Source: Planctomycetota bacterium (GTDB lineage Bacteria; Planctomycetota; Brocadiia; JAADGH01). Taken from it: a stretch of 64,000 nucleotides of DNA. Position numbers and translations under genes: made by a program. Positions 7,401 to 14,822 of the stretch are shown here, piece by piece. Every line of letters begins with the position of its first letter. Within the stretch, counting starts at the first letter, position 1. The stretch is taken from assembly GCA_013152475.1 (NCBI GenBank), contig JAADGH010000081.1, positions 1-64,000 on the forward strand, read 5' to 3'. The notes beneath the pieces are model-generated. The model worked only from the letters and a program-made list of their open reading frames with translations, was not told the DNA's origin and made no database searches.

Positions 7401-9294
7401 CCCCGTTGGCGATCACGTTGGACAGGAGCGCCTTGGCCTTGCCATCGAACGCTTTGATTCGCGCCAGGTACTCGTCCCCCTTCGGGTAACGGCTGCCGAA
7501 GGATTTCTTCTGGTCGGCCACGGCCAGCCGCATGGTCTCGGTCCGGTTCGCCTCCTTCAGCATTTCCTGAAGCGTAGCCACGGAATAGTAGGTGCGGCGG
7601 AGCTCACCGATATCCTCGCAGTCCTTGTATGCCTTGAATCGCTCCGCAGTGGCCGCGGCATGCTCCCCCTCCAGCTCTGCGAGCCGTTTCTCAATGGCCC
7701 CCTTGTACTGGTCCACGAGGAATACCGGGACGCCGGGGTTCCAGTCGGTCAGGAACTTCTCCTTTCGCGCCATCGACCGGCGCGCGAACTTGATCCAGAT
7801 GCTGTCGGCCTGTTCCCAGGTGATCTGCTGCACGCTCACCGGATCGGGGAAGTCGCGCTTGAGCTGACTGAAAAGCGCCTCCCGGCGGCGAATCCGTGTG
7901 CGCAGGTCGCCCGCGCCGGGGTTGTTGATCGGCGCCTGCGGACAGAACCAAAAAGATGGGGACTGACCCGCCGTTTGGTCTGTCCCCATTTTTTCGGAAG
8001 GGATGTGCAGCCGCGCCAGGACCTGATAGTTCCCCGGCTTGATCTGGAGTTCCCACGATATTTGATTGGGGACGACCTCCTTGAGCTCGCGCGGCGGCCA
8101 GAGGGTGCGATACCGCGGCAATATCTTTATCCACGCGGAGGCGAAGCCGATGCCGATGGTGTAGGGGTGCCGCCGGTCGAACTCGGCGGTGACCTTCATC
8201 GACCGGCAGAGGAACACCACCGAGTCCGGAAAGATGGGGACTGACCTGCCGTCCGGTCTGTCCCCGTTTTTCCGGGGAGCGAAGGCTTTCACAAGGTCGA
8301 TCATTGTCCCGTCTTCCAGGTCCTTGCGTTCCTGCCAGGTGAGCGGCTTCCCGTCTTTCGTCTTGTATTGCTTCTTGAGATCGACGGTCTTCTGGCGCTC
8401 GATTTCACGGGCCACCGGATCCCCCCGGTTTATCGGTCCAAGGGCATACCACGAACCGAACTGCATCGCCGAGTCAGGCGCGGCGAGCTTGTCCTGCATG
8501 CATTCCCATTCGAGGATCGCCTCCCGCGCGGCGACCATGGTCTCCTGCCAGGTGGCCTTCTTCTCGTAGGCGGGTTTCTTCGGGGCCTCCCGGATGGCCT
8601 TACGCCGCTCGATCTCCTCCTTGGAGAGGACGAGCACGTCGTCCTTTGCGCCGAGCACCTCGATCTCGATCACGGCCGTGGCGCTCGCCGCCGTGTTGCC
8701 AGCCTTCGCGGGCGTGCCGGCCTTGACGTTGTAGGTCCGCCAGATTCGGAACTGCACCCAGTCGGCCTTGCCGGGGAAAAGCTCCCCGCCGTCCTTCGCC
8801 ACGAAGTAGCTGTGGAACCCGCCGCCGTTCTTGCCGATGACCTTGTCTCCGCTGGTCAGGTCTGGTTTCTTCTTGAACGTGGGCAATTTGCCGGGATTCG
8901 CGCTGTTGTTGGCGAAGCGCACCTCGTAGTCCTGGTTTGCCCGGGCATCGAGGTTGCAGGTAAACAGGCCGACTTGGGTGATCGTCTTCGGCTCACCGAG
9001 GTAGAAGCTGAAGACCGAGGGTGTGCCGTTGACAAAGGCCCGGCCCTCGTGGCACCGCACACCCGCTGCGCCGTCGAACATGAGGCGGATGGCGCCGGCG
9101 CTGATATCCTTGTTCTCGCCGATGGCGACGCCGCGCCGGGCGAGCAGGTTGCGCCGGTTCATCGACTCGATGCGCTGGGTGAGCTGGGCGAAGGCTTCGT
9201 CGGTGTTCGCCCAGCTTTCGGTCTTCATCTCCACGTCCACGGCGAGGGCGGAGGTGCAGAGCACGAGGAGGAGGGGGAGGGCCAGCTTCTTCAT
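4492..9294 (-). CDS. Secreted c-type cytochrome, HzsA-like, with SUMF1 C-terminus
   Basis: A 1600-aa exported protein. The ATG at 9294 is chosen because it starts a clean signal peptide (MKKLALPLLLVLCTSALA) with GGAG 9 bp upstream; in-frame codons extend 288 bp further but through the divergent promoter region. Residues about 730-1150 resemble the propeller/middle domain of hydrazine synthase alpha-like proteins (RRLTFDQDHDWNP, INADGSGHRQIS) and end in two heme-binding CVGCH motifs (about 1106 and 1156). From about 1350 to the end is a SUMF1/formylglycine-enzyme-like domain (LPTEAQWEYACR, GNVAEWC, RGGSWND, NVGFRVVCAAE). The catalytic cysteine pair of true formylglycine enzyme is absent. Two palindromes are inserted in frame near residues 341 and 433. 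The function is probably periplasmic redox or surface-linked, not hydrazine synthesis. Confidence 0.9.
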   Translation of the reverse strand: MKKLALPLLLVLCTSALAVDVEMKTESWANTDEAFAQLTQRIESMNRRNLLARRGVAIGENKDISAGAIRLMFDGAAGVRCHEGRAFVNGTPSVFSFYLGEPKTITQVGLFTCNLDARANQDYEVRFANNSANPGKLPTFKKKPDLTSGDKVIGKNGGGFHSYFVAKDGGELFPGKADWVQFRIWRTYNVKAGTPAKAGNTAASATAVIEIEVLGAKDDVLVLSKEEIERRKAIREAPKKPAYEKKATWQETMVAAREAILEWECMQDKLAAPDSAMQFGSWYALGPINRGDPVAREIERQKTVDLKKQYKTKDGKPLTWQERKDLEDGTMIDLVKAFAPRKNGDRPDGRSVPIFPDSVVFLCRSMKVTAEFDRRHPYTIGIGFASAWIKILPRYRTLWPPRELKEVVPNQISWELQIKPGNYQVLARLHIPSEKMGTDQTAGQSPSFWFCPQAPINNPGAGDLRTRIRRREALFSQLKRDFPDPVSVQQITWEQADSIWIKFARRSMARKEKFLTDWNPGVPVFLVDQYKGAIEKRLAELEGEHAAATAERFKAYKDCEDIGELRRTYYSVATLQEMLKEANRTETMRLAVADQKKSFGSRYPKGDEYLARIKAFDGKAKALLSNVIANGDAALKDVLALRDELDTASKDILLANPLLGFDKLLLIKGGPGFASNWGGPNRLGREIVVLSPVKPDGKVTTIYKTANISSMDLSWDAKKILFSDGKNIQEINADGSGHRQISPKGNPFKHYDPCRLPNGKILFVSTACEQAVPCTGAPDVGNMHIMDDNGANERRLTFDQDHDWNPVVMNDGRVLYTRWEYNDTPHYFTRLLFRMNPDGSGQMEYYGSNSYWPNAMYWPRPIPGSPSEIVCIVSGHHGVPRMGELVLLDPAKGQREANGVIQRIPGRGKKVEPVIMDGLVGESWPRFAAPWPLADPETNAGAGKYFLVTCRMTPQSPWGLYLVDVFDNMTPILMGGYSNAIPLRPRPMPPVIPDRVDPKRKDAFVYLVDVYQGNGLRGYPRGSIKALRVSSTHFRYSGHGGSPIGASYEGGWDVKKIMGTVPVYEDGSAYFRVPANTPIIVQPLDAEGKAQQQMRSWFVAMPGEYLSCVGCHEKQNIGTPNADTLAMRHPVSEIKPWHGPTRGFGFEQEIQPVLDRRCVGCHNGKPRKDGKTIPDFRSKQVRGDDKGTYQGVFSASYMALHPYVRRAGYEADYHLPAPAEWEADTSPLVQRLKKGHHNVQLTAEEWDRITTWIDLNIPYAPRWRDSTRLPTKDQVERRAKYKMLFASIVDEDEKPLAMPSPAKFTKPAKMREQPKAPAKVDGWPFDAKEAARRQQTCGLKPKALDLGSGIAMKLVPIPAGKFVMGGDGSWPDEQPQSVVTIDRPFWLSEMEVTNEQYALFDAAHDSGYMDARGKDRFTRGYPVNEPKQPVIRVSWNEAMAFCRWLSKKTGTRCTLPTEAQWEYACRAGTATPFYFGKIKPGMRDVANLSDESLRRWNWGRVEQGYQDGARFSIPGGKYKPNAWGLYDMHGNVAEWCLSVYKPYPYIPSDGRDNPKATGMKVIRGGSWNDKFAYATSAFRWRYPAYHPVYNVGFRVVCAAE
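7950..7995. repeat. REP-like palindrome inside a gene, copy 1
   Basis: Inverted repeat with arms 7950-7968 and 7976-7995, each carrying the core GGGGACWGACC flanked by an A-run or T-run. It sits in frame in the cytochrome/SUMF1 gene and codes for part of a short insert (near MGTDQTAGQS). Confidence 0.75.
8228..8273. repeat. REP-like palindrome inside a gene, copy 2
   Basis: Inverted repeat with arms 8228-8246 and 8255-8273, same GGGGACWGACC core as the copy 260 bp away and about 85% alike in the arms. It is also in frame and codes for a different peptide (near NGDRPDGRSVPIF) because it is read in another phase of the repeat. Confidence 0.75.
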
Positions 9295-9336
9295 TTCCGT
9301 CTCCTGCGAGCACAACGTATCATACTCTCTATCGGA

Positions 9337-9365
9337 ATTATATCGTAACTTTCGCCAGGCCGCAA
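9337..9365 (-). promoter_or_regulatory. Promoter of the cytochrome/SUMF1 gene
   Basis: On the minus strand TTGCGG (9365-9360), 17 bp spacer, TATAAT (9342-9337). It lies 43 bp upstream of the ATG at 9294. Confidence 0.6.
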
Positions 9366-9406
9366 CAGGCGAATCGCCATTGGGAAAACTCCCCGACGGC
9401 AAGTCC

Positions 9407-9435
9407 TTGACAAACAGGCCCTTTGATCGTATGGT
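9407..9435 (+). promoter_or_regulatory. Promoter of the lipoprotein esterase gene
   Basis: TTGACA, 17 bp, TATGGT, ending 58 bp before the ATG at 9494. It is divergent from the 9337-9365 promoter, so the two genes share a control region. Confidence 0.6.
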
Positions 9436-9493
9436 ATATGATTTTGGGAGCGATATCCGTGGGCTTTTTCGTTGGAGTTGGACAAAAAAATCC

Positions 9494-10444
9494 ATGAGAC
9501 GTAATCTGAGTCTTGCCGGTTTTGTGTTTGCGTGCTTCATCTTGTCAGGGTGCATCTCCCCGCCGGTGATCGGTCTGATCAACGCGGACTACGCCGTTCG
9601 CCGGGTTACCTATGCCACAGTGGATGGTGAGAAGTTGCAGTTCGACGTCTTCTGGCCGAAGGGCAAGAGGCCGCTTCCCATGGTCATCAACTTCCACGGT
9701 GGGGGGTGGTCCAAAACCGATCAGGAGATGTTCCCGGAGCCTATGTGCAAGTGGCTTTCGAACCGGGGCTATGTGGTGTTTAACGTCTCATACCGTTTGG
9801 CGCCAAAATACAAATTCCCGGCCCAGGTCAACGATGCCCTTGGGGCGGTCCTTTATATCAAGGAACACGCATCGGAATACAACGGCGACCCCACCCGCGT
9901 GGCCGTAATGGGTGACAGCGCCGGCGGGAACCTTGCCGCCATGGTCGCCCTCTGCTGGAATGATCCCTACTTCAAACCGACCTATGCGGGCAATGGGAAG
10001 GTAACGGCCGAGCCCCAGGCCGTCGTGCTGCTTTTCCCGGTCCTGGATCTTATCAATCTTCACAGTATGTTCGGCCCGTACGTTATCGTCGAGGATCCGA
10101 AGGCCATCGCCGAGACCTACATCGGCGGCCCGCCATCCACCATGCTGGATACCTACAAGAAGGCCTCACCGCCCTTCCTTGTGCACAAGAACATGCCGCC
10201 CGTGATGTTCATTTGCGGGAAGGACGACCCGGTGCTGCCGCAGTCTATCGAGTTCAAGCAGAAGCTCGACGAACTGGGCGTGCCGAATGGCTTTTATCTT
10301 GCTACGGGCGAGACGCACGGTTTCACGGCCTTTGCCTTCAACAAGGGAGCGGTGGATGCCTACAACGCCGCTGCCGCATTTCTCGATCTGGAACTGAAGT
10401 ATCTGCGCCCGCGAACGTGGATGGGGAAAAAGGCGGGAAAATAG
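9494..10444 (+). CDS. Lipoprotein esterase/lipase, alpha/beta-hydrolase fold-3
   Basis: A 316-aa protein of the hormone-sensitive-lipase-like family, which hydrolyses short acyl or acetyl esters. The ATG at 9494 opens a lipoprotein signal ending in the lipobox LSGC, so it is probably membrane-anchored outside the cytoplasm. The oxyanion motif HGGGW is at about 67, the nucleophile motif GDSAGG at about 140, the catalytic Asp in GKDDPV at about 243 and the His in ETHGF at about 275. All members of the triad are present. A promoter lies just upstream. With the sulfatase and lyases nearby, deacetylation of polysaccharides is a plausible role, but the substrate is not shown. Confidence 0.9.
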   Translation: MRRNLSLAGFVFACFILSGCISPPVIGLINADYAVRRVTYATVDGEKLQFDVFWPKGKRPLPMVINFHGGGWSKTDQEMFPEPMCKWLSNRGYVVFNVSYRLAPKYKFPAQVNDALGAVLYIKEHASEYNGDPTRVAVMGDSAGGNLAAMVALCWNDPYFKPTYAGNGKVTAEPQAVVLLFPVLDLINLHSMFGPYVIVEDPKAIAETYIGGPPSTMLDTYKKASPPFLVHKNMPPVMFICGKDDPVLPQSIEFKQKLDELGVPNGFYLATGETHGFTAFAFNKGAVDAYNAAAAFLDLELKYLRPRTWMGKKAGK

Positions 10445-10507
10445 CTACTGTAGGCGCGCCAAGCCCCAGCGACTCCGGCCGCATCCCGATTTTATGTGTG
10501 CGGGCGG

Positions 10508-12460
10508 CTACTCGCCCACGTTCGGCAGGATGGGCTTGCCGCTGTTGGCGTCGATCTTCTTGTAGACCTCGTCGATCTCTTTCTCGTATCGCTTGCAAAT
10601 AACCAGGCGGCGCGGTTTCATGCCATCGCTGACGAGGCCCTTGCCCGGCTCCCATTCGCTTGCCGGGCAGCAGATGAAATCGGCCATTCGATGACGGGGC
10701 GAAACCTTTTCGTTAACGTTCACTATCTTCGGCAGAAGTTCCTCATAGGACAGATCGGTGCCGAGGACGCCGATGAGCGAACGGTGGGTGGTGGGGTGTT
10801 CGGGAATGAGATCGCCGTCGTATTCCGACCGGCTGACGATGATTGCGTTCACCACCCCGTCGATGACCTTGATAAGCCCTTCCACGTCTTCGGGATTGAA
10901 CTTGGCTTCGGCGCCGTTGTCATAGATCCAGAACTTCTGCCTGCCGAGAAACTCCATCTTCAAGTCGGGAGTAATGCGGACGATGTCGCCCGTGTCGAAG
11001 TAGCCATCCTCGTCAAGCAGGGGTTTCTCGTCAGGGAAGTAACACACCGCCATGCCGGGGGTCTTGACGCGGAGGATGCCGGTGACGGCCTCGCCGGACT
11101 TCTGCACGGCCTCGGCGTCATAGACCTTGCCATCTTCGGTATAAAGTTTGAACTTGATGCCGTCGATGAACTCGTAGATATTGTTCAGGCCGAAGCCGAT
11201 AGCGCCGACCTCACGGGTACCGTAGTTCTGGCGGACCTTAAACAGGGAGCATCCGCCCATGACGCCGAGGGCGCGGTGGTCCAACTTCTGGCTGCCGATG
11301 ACCGATCCCACGAACGTGCCGCCGAGGAAGTTGTAAAGCGCCTTGTGGACGAGGAGTTTGCTGATGAGGAACTTGATCTTGTCGCCAAGCGTCATCCTGC
11401 CATCGCCGAGGATGTTGGCGCAGAACCACTTGTAGCCGGATTCAGAGGCCATGTTGTAGAGCTTCTGGGTCTTTTTCTCGCCGAACTTCAGGACGAGCTG
11501 GTGCTGCAGGCCGCGGTTGATGTCGTAGACGAGTTGCGGGGTCATAAACCAGAGTTGCGGGCCTTTTATCTTGAGCGACTGGAAAATGTTCTCCCGGTCC
11601 CGATTGCGGAAGAAGAAGGAACGGTCGCCTTCCGCCGCGATGAGCAGCGTGAAGAAGGAAAAGATGTCGTCGGAGGGATAGGCCCCGTTGAGCAGCGAGG
11701 CGTTCTCGCCCAGGTCGAAGTGCTTTCGGAACTCTTCGCTCAGCGACTGGCCGCAGCGGATCATGTTCTGGTGATCGAAGAAGAACGCCTTCGGATCGCC
11801 GCTGCTGCCGGAGGTGACGGTCAGCGTCGAGAGGTCCGTCGGCTTGATCTTGGCCACCAGATCGTCGAAGGCATTGGGGGCCTCCTTCAGGATGTCACGG
11901 CCCCGGGCGCGCATCTCGTCCATGGTCATGAGTCCGTCGATGTTCGCATCGTCGGGTTTTTCGCCGGTAAGAAGGACCACGACCTTGGGTTTGGACTCGA
12001 TCGACGGGTATGCCTCGGAAAACTTGGCCAGGTAGCCCAGATCGTGGAGCATGACCGCCTTGGGCTTCAGTTCCGCAAAGACCTTCGTCAAGTCCTCGGA
12101 ATTGGCGACGCCGGCAAAAATGACGCGGTTGGCCAGGATGCCCCACCAGGCGGGGAAGACTTCTTTGCCGTACTCGGCGTGCATGGTGGCAAAGTCCTGC
12201 TTGCCGGTTTCGTCGGGGTTCTGGAATTCGGCCATCGAGGCGAGCCCAAGGGAGAACTCTTTGACGGCCTCGTGAAGCTCGGCATAGGACATCTGCTGGA
12301 CGTTGTCGTTTTCCCCCACCCACTCCAGCGCGGGGCGATCCGGATACTTCTTGGTGCATTCGTTCAGGACATCCGGAATAACGTTGAATTGCGAAAAGTC
12401 GGAACGCGACTGTACCGTCGTCTCTCCCGCTTCTTCCTTCTCTTCAACGGTGCTTGCCAA
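10508..12460 (-). CDS. AMP-forming acyl-CoA synthetase/ligase (ANL superfamily)
   Basis: A 650-aa adenylating enzyme that activates a carboxylate, most likely a fatty acid, to an acyl-AMP and then a thioester. The P-loop-like TSGSSGDPKA is at about 213-222, an A5-type NYGTREVG at about 411, YFDTGDIV at about 485, GRQKFWI after it, and a C-terminal Lys in SDGMKPRR at about 612. The start is a TTG with AGGAGG 6 bp upstream. The sequence between the motifs is divergent, so the substrate cannot be told. It follows a secreted-protein gene by 32 bp, probably in one operon. A 745-codon open frame on the other strand is a GC shadow. Confidence 0.85.
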   Translation of the reverse strand: MASTVEEKEEAGETTVQSRSDFSQFNVIPDVLNECTKKYPDRPALEWVGENDNVQQMSYAELHEAVKEFSLGLASMAEFQNPDETGKQDFATMHAEYGKEVFPAWWGILANRVIFAGVANSEDLTKVFAELKPKAVMLHDLGYLAKFSEAYPSIESKPKVVVLLTGEKPDDANIDGLMTMDEMRARGRDILKEAPNAFDDLVAKIKPTDLSTLTVTSGSSGDPKAFFFDHQNMIRCGQSLSEEFRKHFDLGENASLLNGAYPSDDIFSFFTLLIAAEGDRSFFFRNRDRENIFQSLKIKGPQLWFMTPQLVYDINRGLQHQLVLKFGEKKTQKLYNMASESGYKWFCANILGDGRMTLGDKIKFLISKLLVHKALYNFLGGTFVGSVIGSQKLDHRALGVMGGCSLFKVRQNYGTREVGAIGFGLNNIYEFIDGIKFKLYTEDGKVYDAEAVQKSGEAVTGILRVKTPGMAVCYFPDEKPLLDEDGYFDTGDIVRITPDLKMEFLGRQKFWIYDNGAEAKFNPEDVEGLIKVIDGVVNAIIVSRSEYDGDLIPEHPTTHRSLIGVLGTDLSYEELLPKIVNVNEKVSPRHRMADFICCPASEWEPGKGLVSDGMKPRRLVICKRYEKEIDEVYKKIDANSGKPILPNVGE

Positions 12461-12492
12461 GGTAATCCTCCTGCGAACGTGCCTGGTTCACG

Positions 12493-13497
12493 CTACTTCT
12501 TCTTCGGCTCCAGGACCGCCTTCTGGAACAGCTCATTCCATTTCTCACGGTTTTTGACGGTGTCTTTTTCCGTTGTTTTTTTCAGGTCCACGAGCCCCCC
12601 GAAGAGCTTCGCCCAAAATCCCTTTATCACCTTGAGGGGTTGGGCCTTTGTCGACATGAAATTGCCGAGGGCGAATGTCCCGTCCTTATTGTCCTGGATA
12701 ACGGTCATGCTGATCTGCTCGACGACGGGATAATACGGTTTTTTCTTTTTGTTCTTGTATCCACGAGGCCTTTGTCCCGCCGAATCGTCACAGATCATGT
12801 TCTGGAAAATGACGTAGCAGCCGTTGCCGAGGTCATACTCGCTGTAATGCTCGATCGTTCGGACATTCAGGACCTGTTCATAGATAAATCCCATCTTGTT
12901 CACGGCCAGGACAACGGTTACGGCCACGACAGGATCGCCGTTTTTCATCTTGCCCAGTGGCGTCACCGTCCGGTCCATGTGCCCCCACAGTTTGCTCCAG
13001 CTCTTGCCGTTCGCCGTGTCCTTCAGGCCAATCTCGCGCATGATTTCAACGGCCCGTTTGGCGCTGCCTTTGAACACCTTGACGCCGCCGGAGCACATTG
13101 CGCCGTTCCGCTCCGCTTTGCACACGATCTCGATTTTAGGAAGAGGTTTGCCCTGCTGGATGGCTTGGAGACATTCCTTGACGCGCTCCCAAGACCAGAT
13201 GAGCTTCTCGATGTCTTTCTCGGAGTAGCCCTTCGTTCTCCTGATGGCTTGAATGCCTTCGTCGCATTGTTTGATGAGGGCGGCAGGGTCGGTCTTGCCA
13301 TTGCGCAGGCCCTTTTCGACGATGACATCGATCTCGACTTTATCAAGTTTATCAAGTTTCTTGGCGTCAAACTTCTTCGCCCGTTCACGCGCCATCCGCA
13401 CGTCTTTCTCCCGCTGATCGTCGGCTGAACTTACGGCGCCAATCACAAAGACCACGCAACAACATATGTACAGGGTTATCTTGCTATAGCGTTTCAT
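12493..13497 (-). CDS. Secreted protein of unknown function
   Basis: A 334-aa protein with a signal peptide (MKRYSKITLYICCCVVFVIG) followed by a Lys/Asp-rich, probably helical region (KKFDAKKLDKLDKVEID) and a mixed alpha/beta part that I do not recognise. In-frame starts at 13554 and 13518 exist; 13497 is preferred because it gives a normal signal peptide, and 13554 lies at the expected transcription start. No clear Shine-Dalgarno. It lies directly upstream of the ANL ligase and shares its promoter at 13563-13591. Export is likely, function unknown. Confidence 0.7.
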   Translation of the reverse strand: MKRYSKITLYICCCVVFVIGAVSSADDQREKDVRMARERAKKFDAKKLDKLDKVEIDVIVEKGLRNGKTDPAALIKQCDEGIQAIRRTKGYSEKDIEKLIWSWERVKECLQAIQQGKPLPKIEIVCKAERNGAMCSGGVKVFKGSAKRAVEIMREIGLKDTANGKSWSKLWGHMDRTVTPLGKMKNGDPVVAVTVVLAVNKMGFIYEQVLNVRTIEHYSEYDLGNGCYVIFQNMICDDSAGQRPRGYKNKKKKPYYPVVEQISMTVIQDNKDGTFALGNFMSTKAQPLKVIKGFWAKLFGGLVDLKKTTEKDTVKNREKWNELFQKAVLEPKKK

Positions 13498-13562
13498 GAA
13501 TGATACTTCAGATTTCATTAGGGAAAACGGGACGCCAACAAATGCCACCATCAAAGAGCCGT

Positions 13563-13591
13563 ATTATATAGCAATGGCAGCCACCACGCAA
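13563..13591 (-). promoter_or_regulatory. Promoter of the secreted-protein/ANL-ligase operon
   Basis: Minus strand TTGCGT (13591-13586), 17 bp, TATAAT (13568-13563). It lies in the short gap after the xylose-isomerase-like gene. Confidence 0.6.
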
Positions 13592-13600
13592 GCAATATCC

Positions 13601-14638
13601 TTACTTGCCCATCAGTTTCTGGATGAGATACATTTCAAGGCCTTCGTAGTCTCGGGCCGTACGGAAGGACTCAACCTTCTTCTCACTGACCTTGCGAACC
13701 AAGTCCACCAGCATAAGAAATATCTTCCGGCTGTTTTCCAGGTGTTTCAGCGACTGCGCCTTCTTCTGCGTGCGAAGGGCCTTGACGTCGAGACCGACGA
13801 ACTCGCCGTTGCGCCCGAAGCCGCCCTTTTCGAGGACCCAGACCTGGTCAAACGCCCGCCGCAGGTTGACCGCCCCAAAGGACTTGTCCTCGTCGAACTT
13901 CAGGCCGTTCTGGTCGTTCAGGTGTACGCCCCAGAGCTTGTCGTGCCAGAGGGCGTAGGCCATCTCGTCGGAGGGATCGAGCCCGGCCAGGATCACGTGG
14001 GCCGTCTCGATCAGCGCCCCCACGCGGCCGGGATCGACCGTTTTGTAGGCCAAGCCGATGAAATGGCCCGTGGTGGGCACATAGGCCTGGTCCGTGGGCT
14101 CGTTCGGTTTCATCTCGCCAAGGATGAGGATATTCGGGTCATACTCGAGCATGGCGTTGATGTAGTCCACCATCCGACCGACGGCCGTCTGGGCATCCTT
14201 GGCCTCACGGATGTAGGTCCCCTCGCGGGCGGGCCAAAGGACGATGCGTCTCGTCCCCATAAGGTTCGCGATGTCGATGGCTCGCTTGGAACGGTCGATG
14301 GCATACTTCCGCTCGGAGGCGCTGTTGGAGGTGCACCCGCCGTCAATGGTCCGAGGATCTTCCCAGAGACGCGGGGCGATGAACTCGGCATCGAGTCCCT
14401 CGCCGTCGAGAATCTTCTTCACTGCCTTGCAGCCTTTTATCATTTTCTGGCGGCCCCAGTCGGCGGGGACGACGTCGTCATCGTGGAACTGGACGCCCTC
14501 GAAGCCGAGTTTCTTGTACATCTTCATCTTCTGCGCGAAGGTGAACTCCGTTCGCACCTCCGGACCGAAGGGATCGGCCCCGGTGTGCACATTCCACGGC
14601 CCGAATGAGAACCGATACTTCGTCAGCTTCTTTGCCAT
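13601..14638 (-). CDS. Xylose isomerase-like TIM-barrel protein
   Basis: A 345-aa protein close in pattern to class I xylose isomerases (YRFSFGPWNVHTG, VQFHDDDVVP with the catalytic His at about 49, VLWPAREGTY, WGVHLNDQNG, EFVGLDVKA). These enzymes interconvert aldoses and ketoses with two divalent metals in the cytoplasm. The ATG at 14638 has GGAGGAGG 6 bp upstream; an ATG 15 bp earlier lies in the Shine-Dalgarno itself. It differs from bona fide XylA in spots (WPAREG where XylA has WGGREG), so xylose may not be the substrate. No xylulokinase gene is adjacent. Own promoter at 14689-14717. Confidence 0.85.
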   Translation of the reverse strand: MAKKLTKYRFSFGPWNVHTGADPFGPEVRTEFTFAQKMKMYKKLGFEGVQFHDDDVVPADWGRQKMIKGCKAVKKILDGEGLDAEFIAPRLWEDPRTIDGGCTSNSASERKYAIDRSKRAIDIANLMGTRRIVLWPAREGTYIREAKDAQTAVGRMVDYINAMLEYDPNILILGEMKPNEPTDQAYVPTTGHFIGLAYKTVDPGRVGALIETAHVILAGLDPSDEMAYALWHDKLWGVHLNDQNGLKFDEDKSFGAVNLRRAFDQVWVLEKGGFGRNGEFVGLDVKALRTQKKAQSLKHLENSRKIFLMLVDLVRKVSEKKVESFRTARDYEGLEMYLIQKLMGK

Positions 14639-14688
14639 TGTCGCCTCCTCCATCCATTCACATGAGACATCGTGCTATCCTGGCCGGA

Positions 14689-14717
14689 AGTCTACGCGAT
14701 CATCCGTCCAAGGTCAA
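14689..14717 (-). promoter_or_regulatory. Promoter of the xylose-isomerase-like gene
   Basis: Minus strand TTGACC (14717-14712), 17 bp, TAGACT (14694-14689), 51 bp upstream of the ATG. Confidence 0.6.
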
Positions 14718-14730
14718 GAGGTTTCGGCGC

Positions 14731-14759
14731 TTGACAACGGGGCGGGATCAGGTTAACAT
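14731..14759 (+). promoter_or_regulatory. Promoter of the pilT-like gene
   Basis: TTGACA, 17 bp, TAACAT, 64 bp before the ATG at 14823; divergent from the xylose-isomerase promoter. Confidence 0.6.
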
Positions 14760-14822
14760 ACTCCCGCAAATCCGGGAACGGCGAACAGGGCCGGACGTAA
14801 TTCAGCATGAAAGGGAAGGCCG

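Noticed and set aside
5653-8244. Long plus-strand frames opposite the cytochrome/SUMF1 gene
   Set aside because: Antisense to a protein with clear heme and SUMF1 motifs; Arg/His/Val-rich, without starts preceded by ribosome sites.
4492-9294. Reading the SUMF1 domain as the activator of the nearby sulfatase
   Set aside because: The cysteine pair needed by formylglycine-generating enzyme is missing near the RGGSWND block, and the protein is exported with heme motifs.
10496-12733. 745-codon open frame opposite the ANL ligase
   Set aside because: The minus strand holds all ANL motifs and a Shine-Dalgarno with TTG start; the plus frame has no ribosome site, no recognisable domain and the Val/Asp/Leu-rich composition typical of a high-GC antisense shadow.
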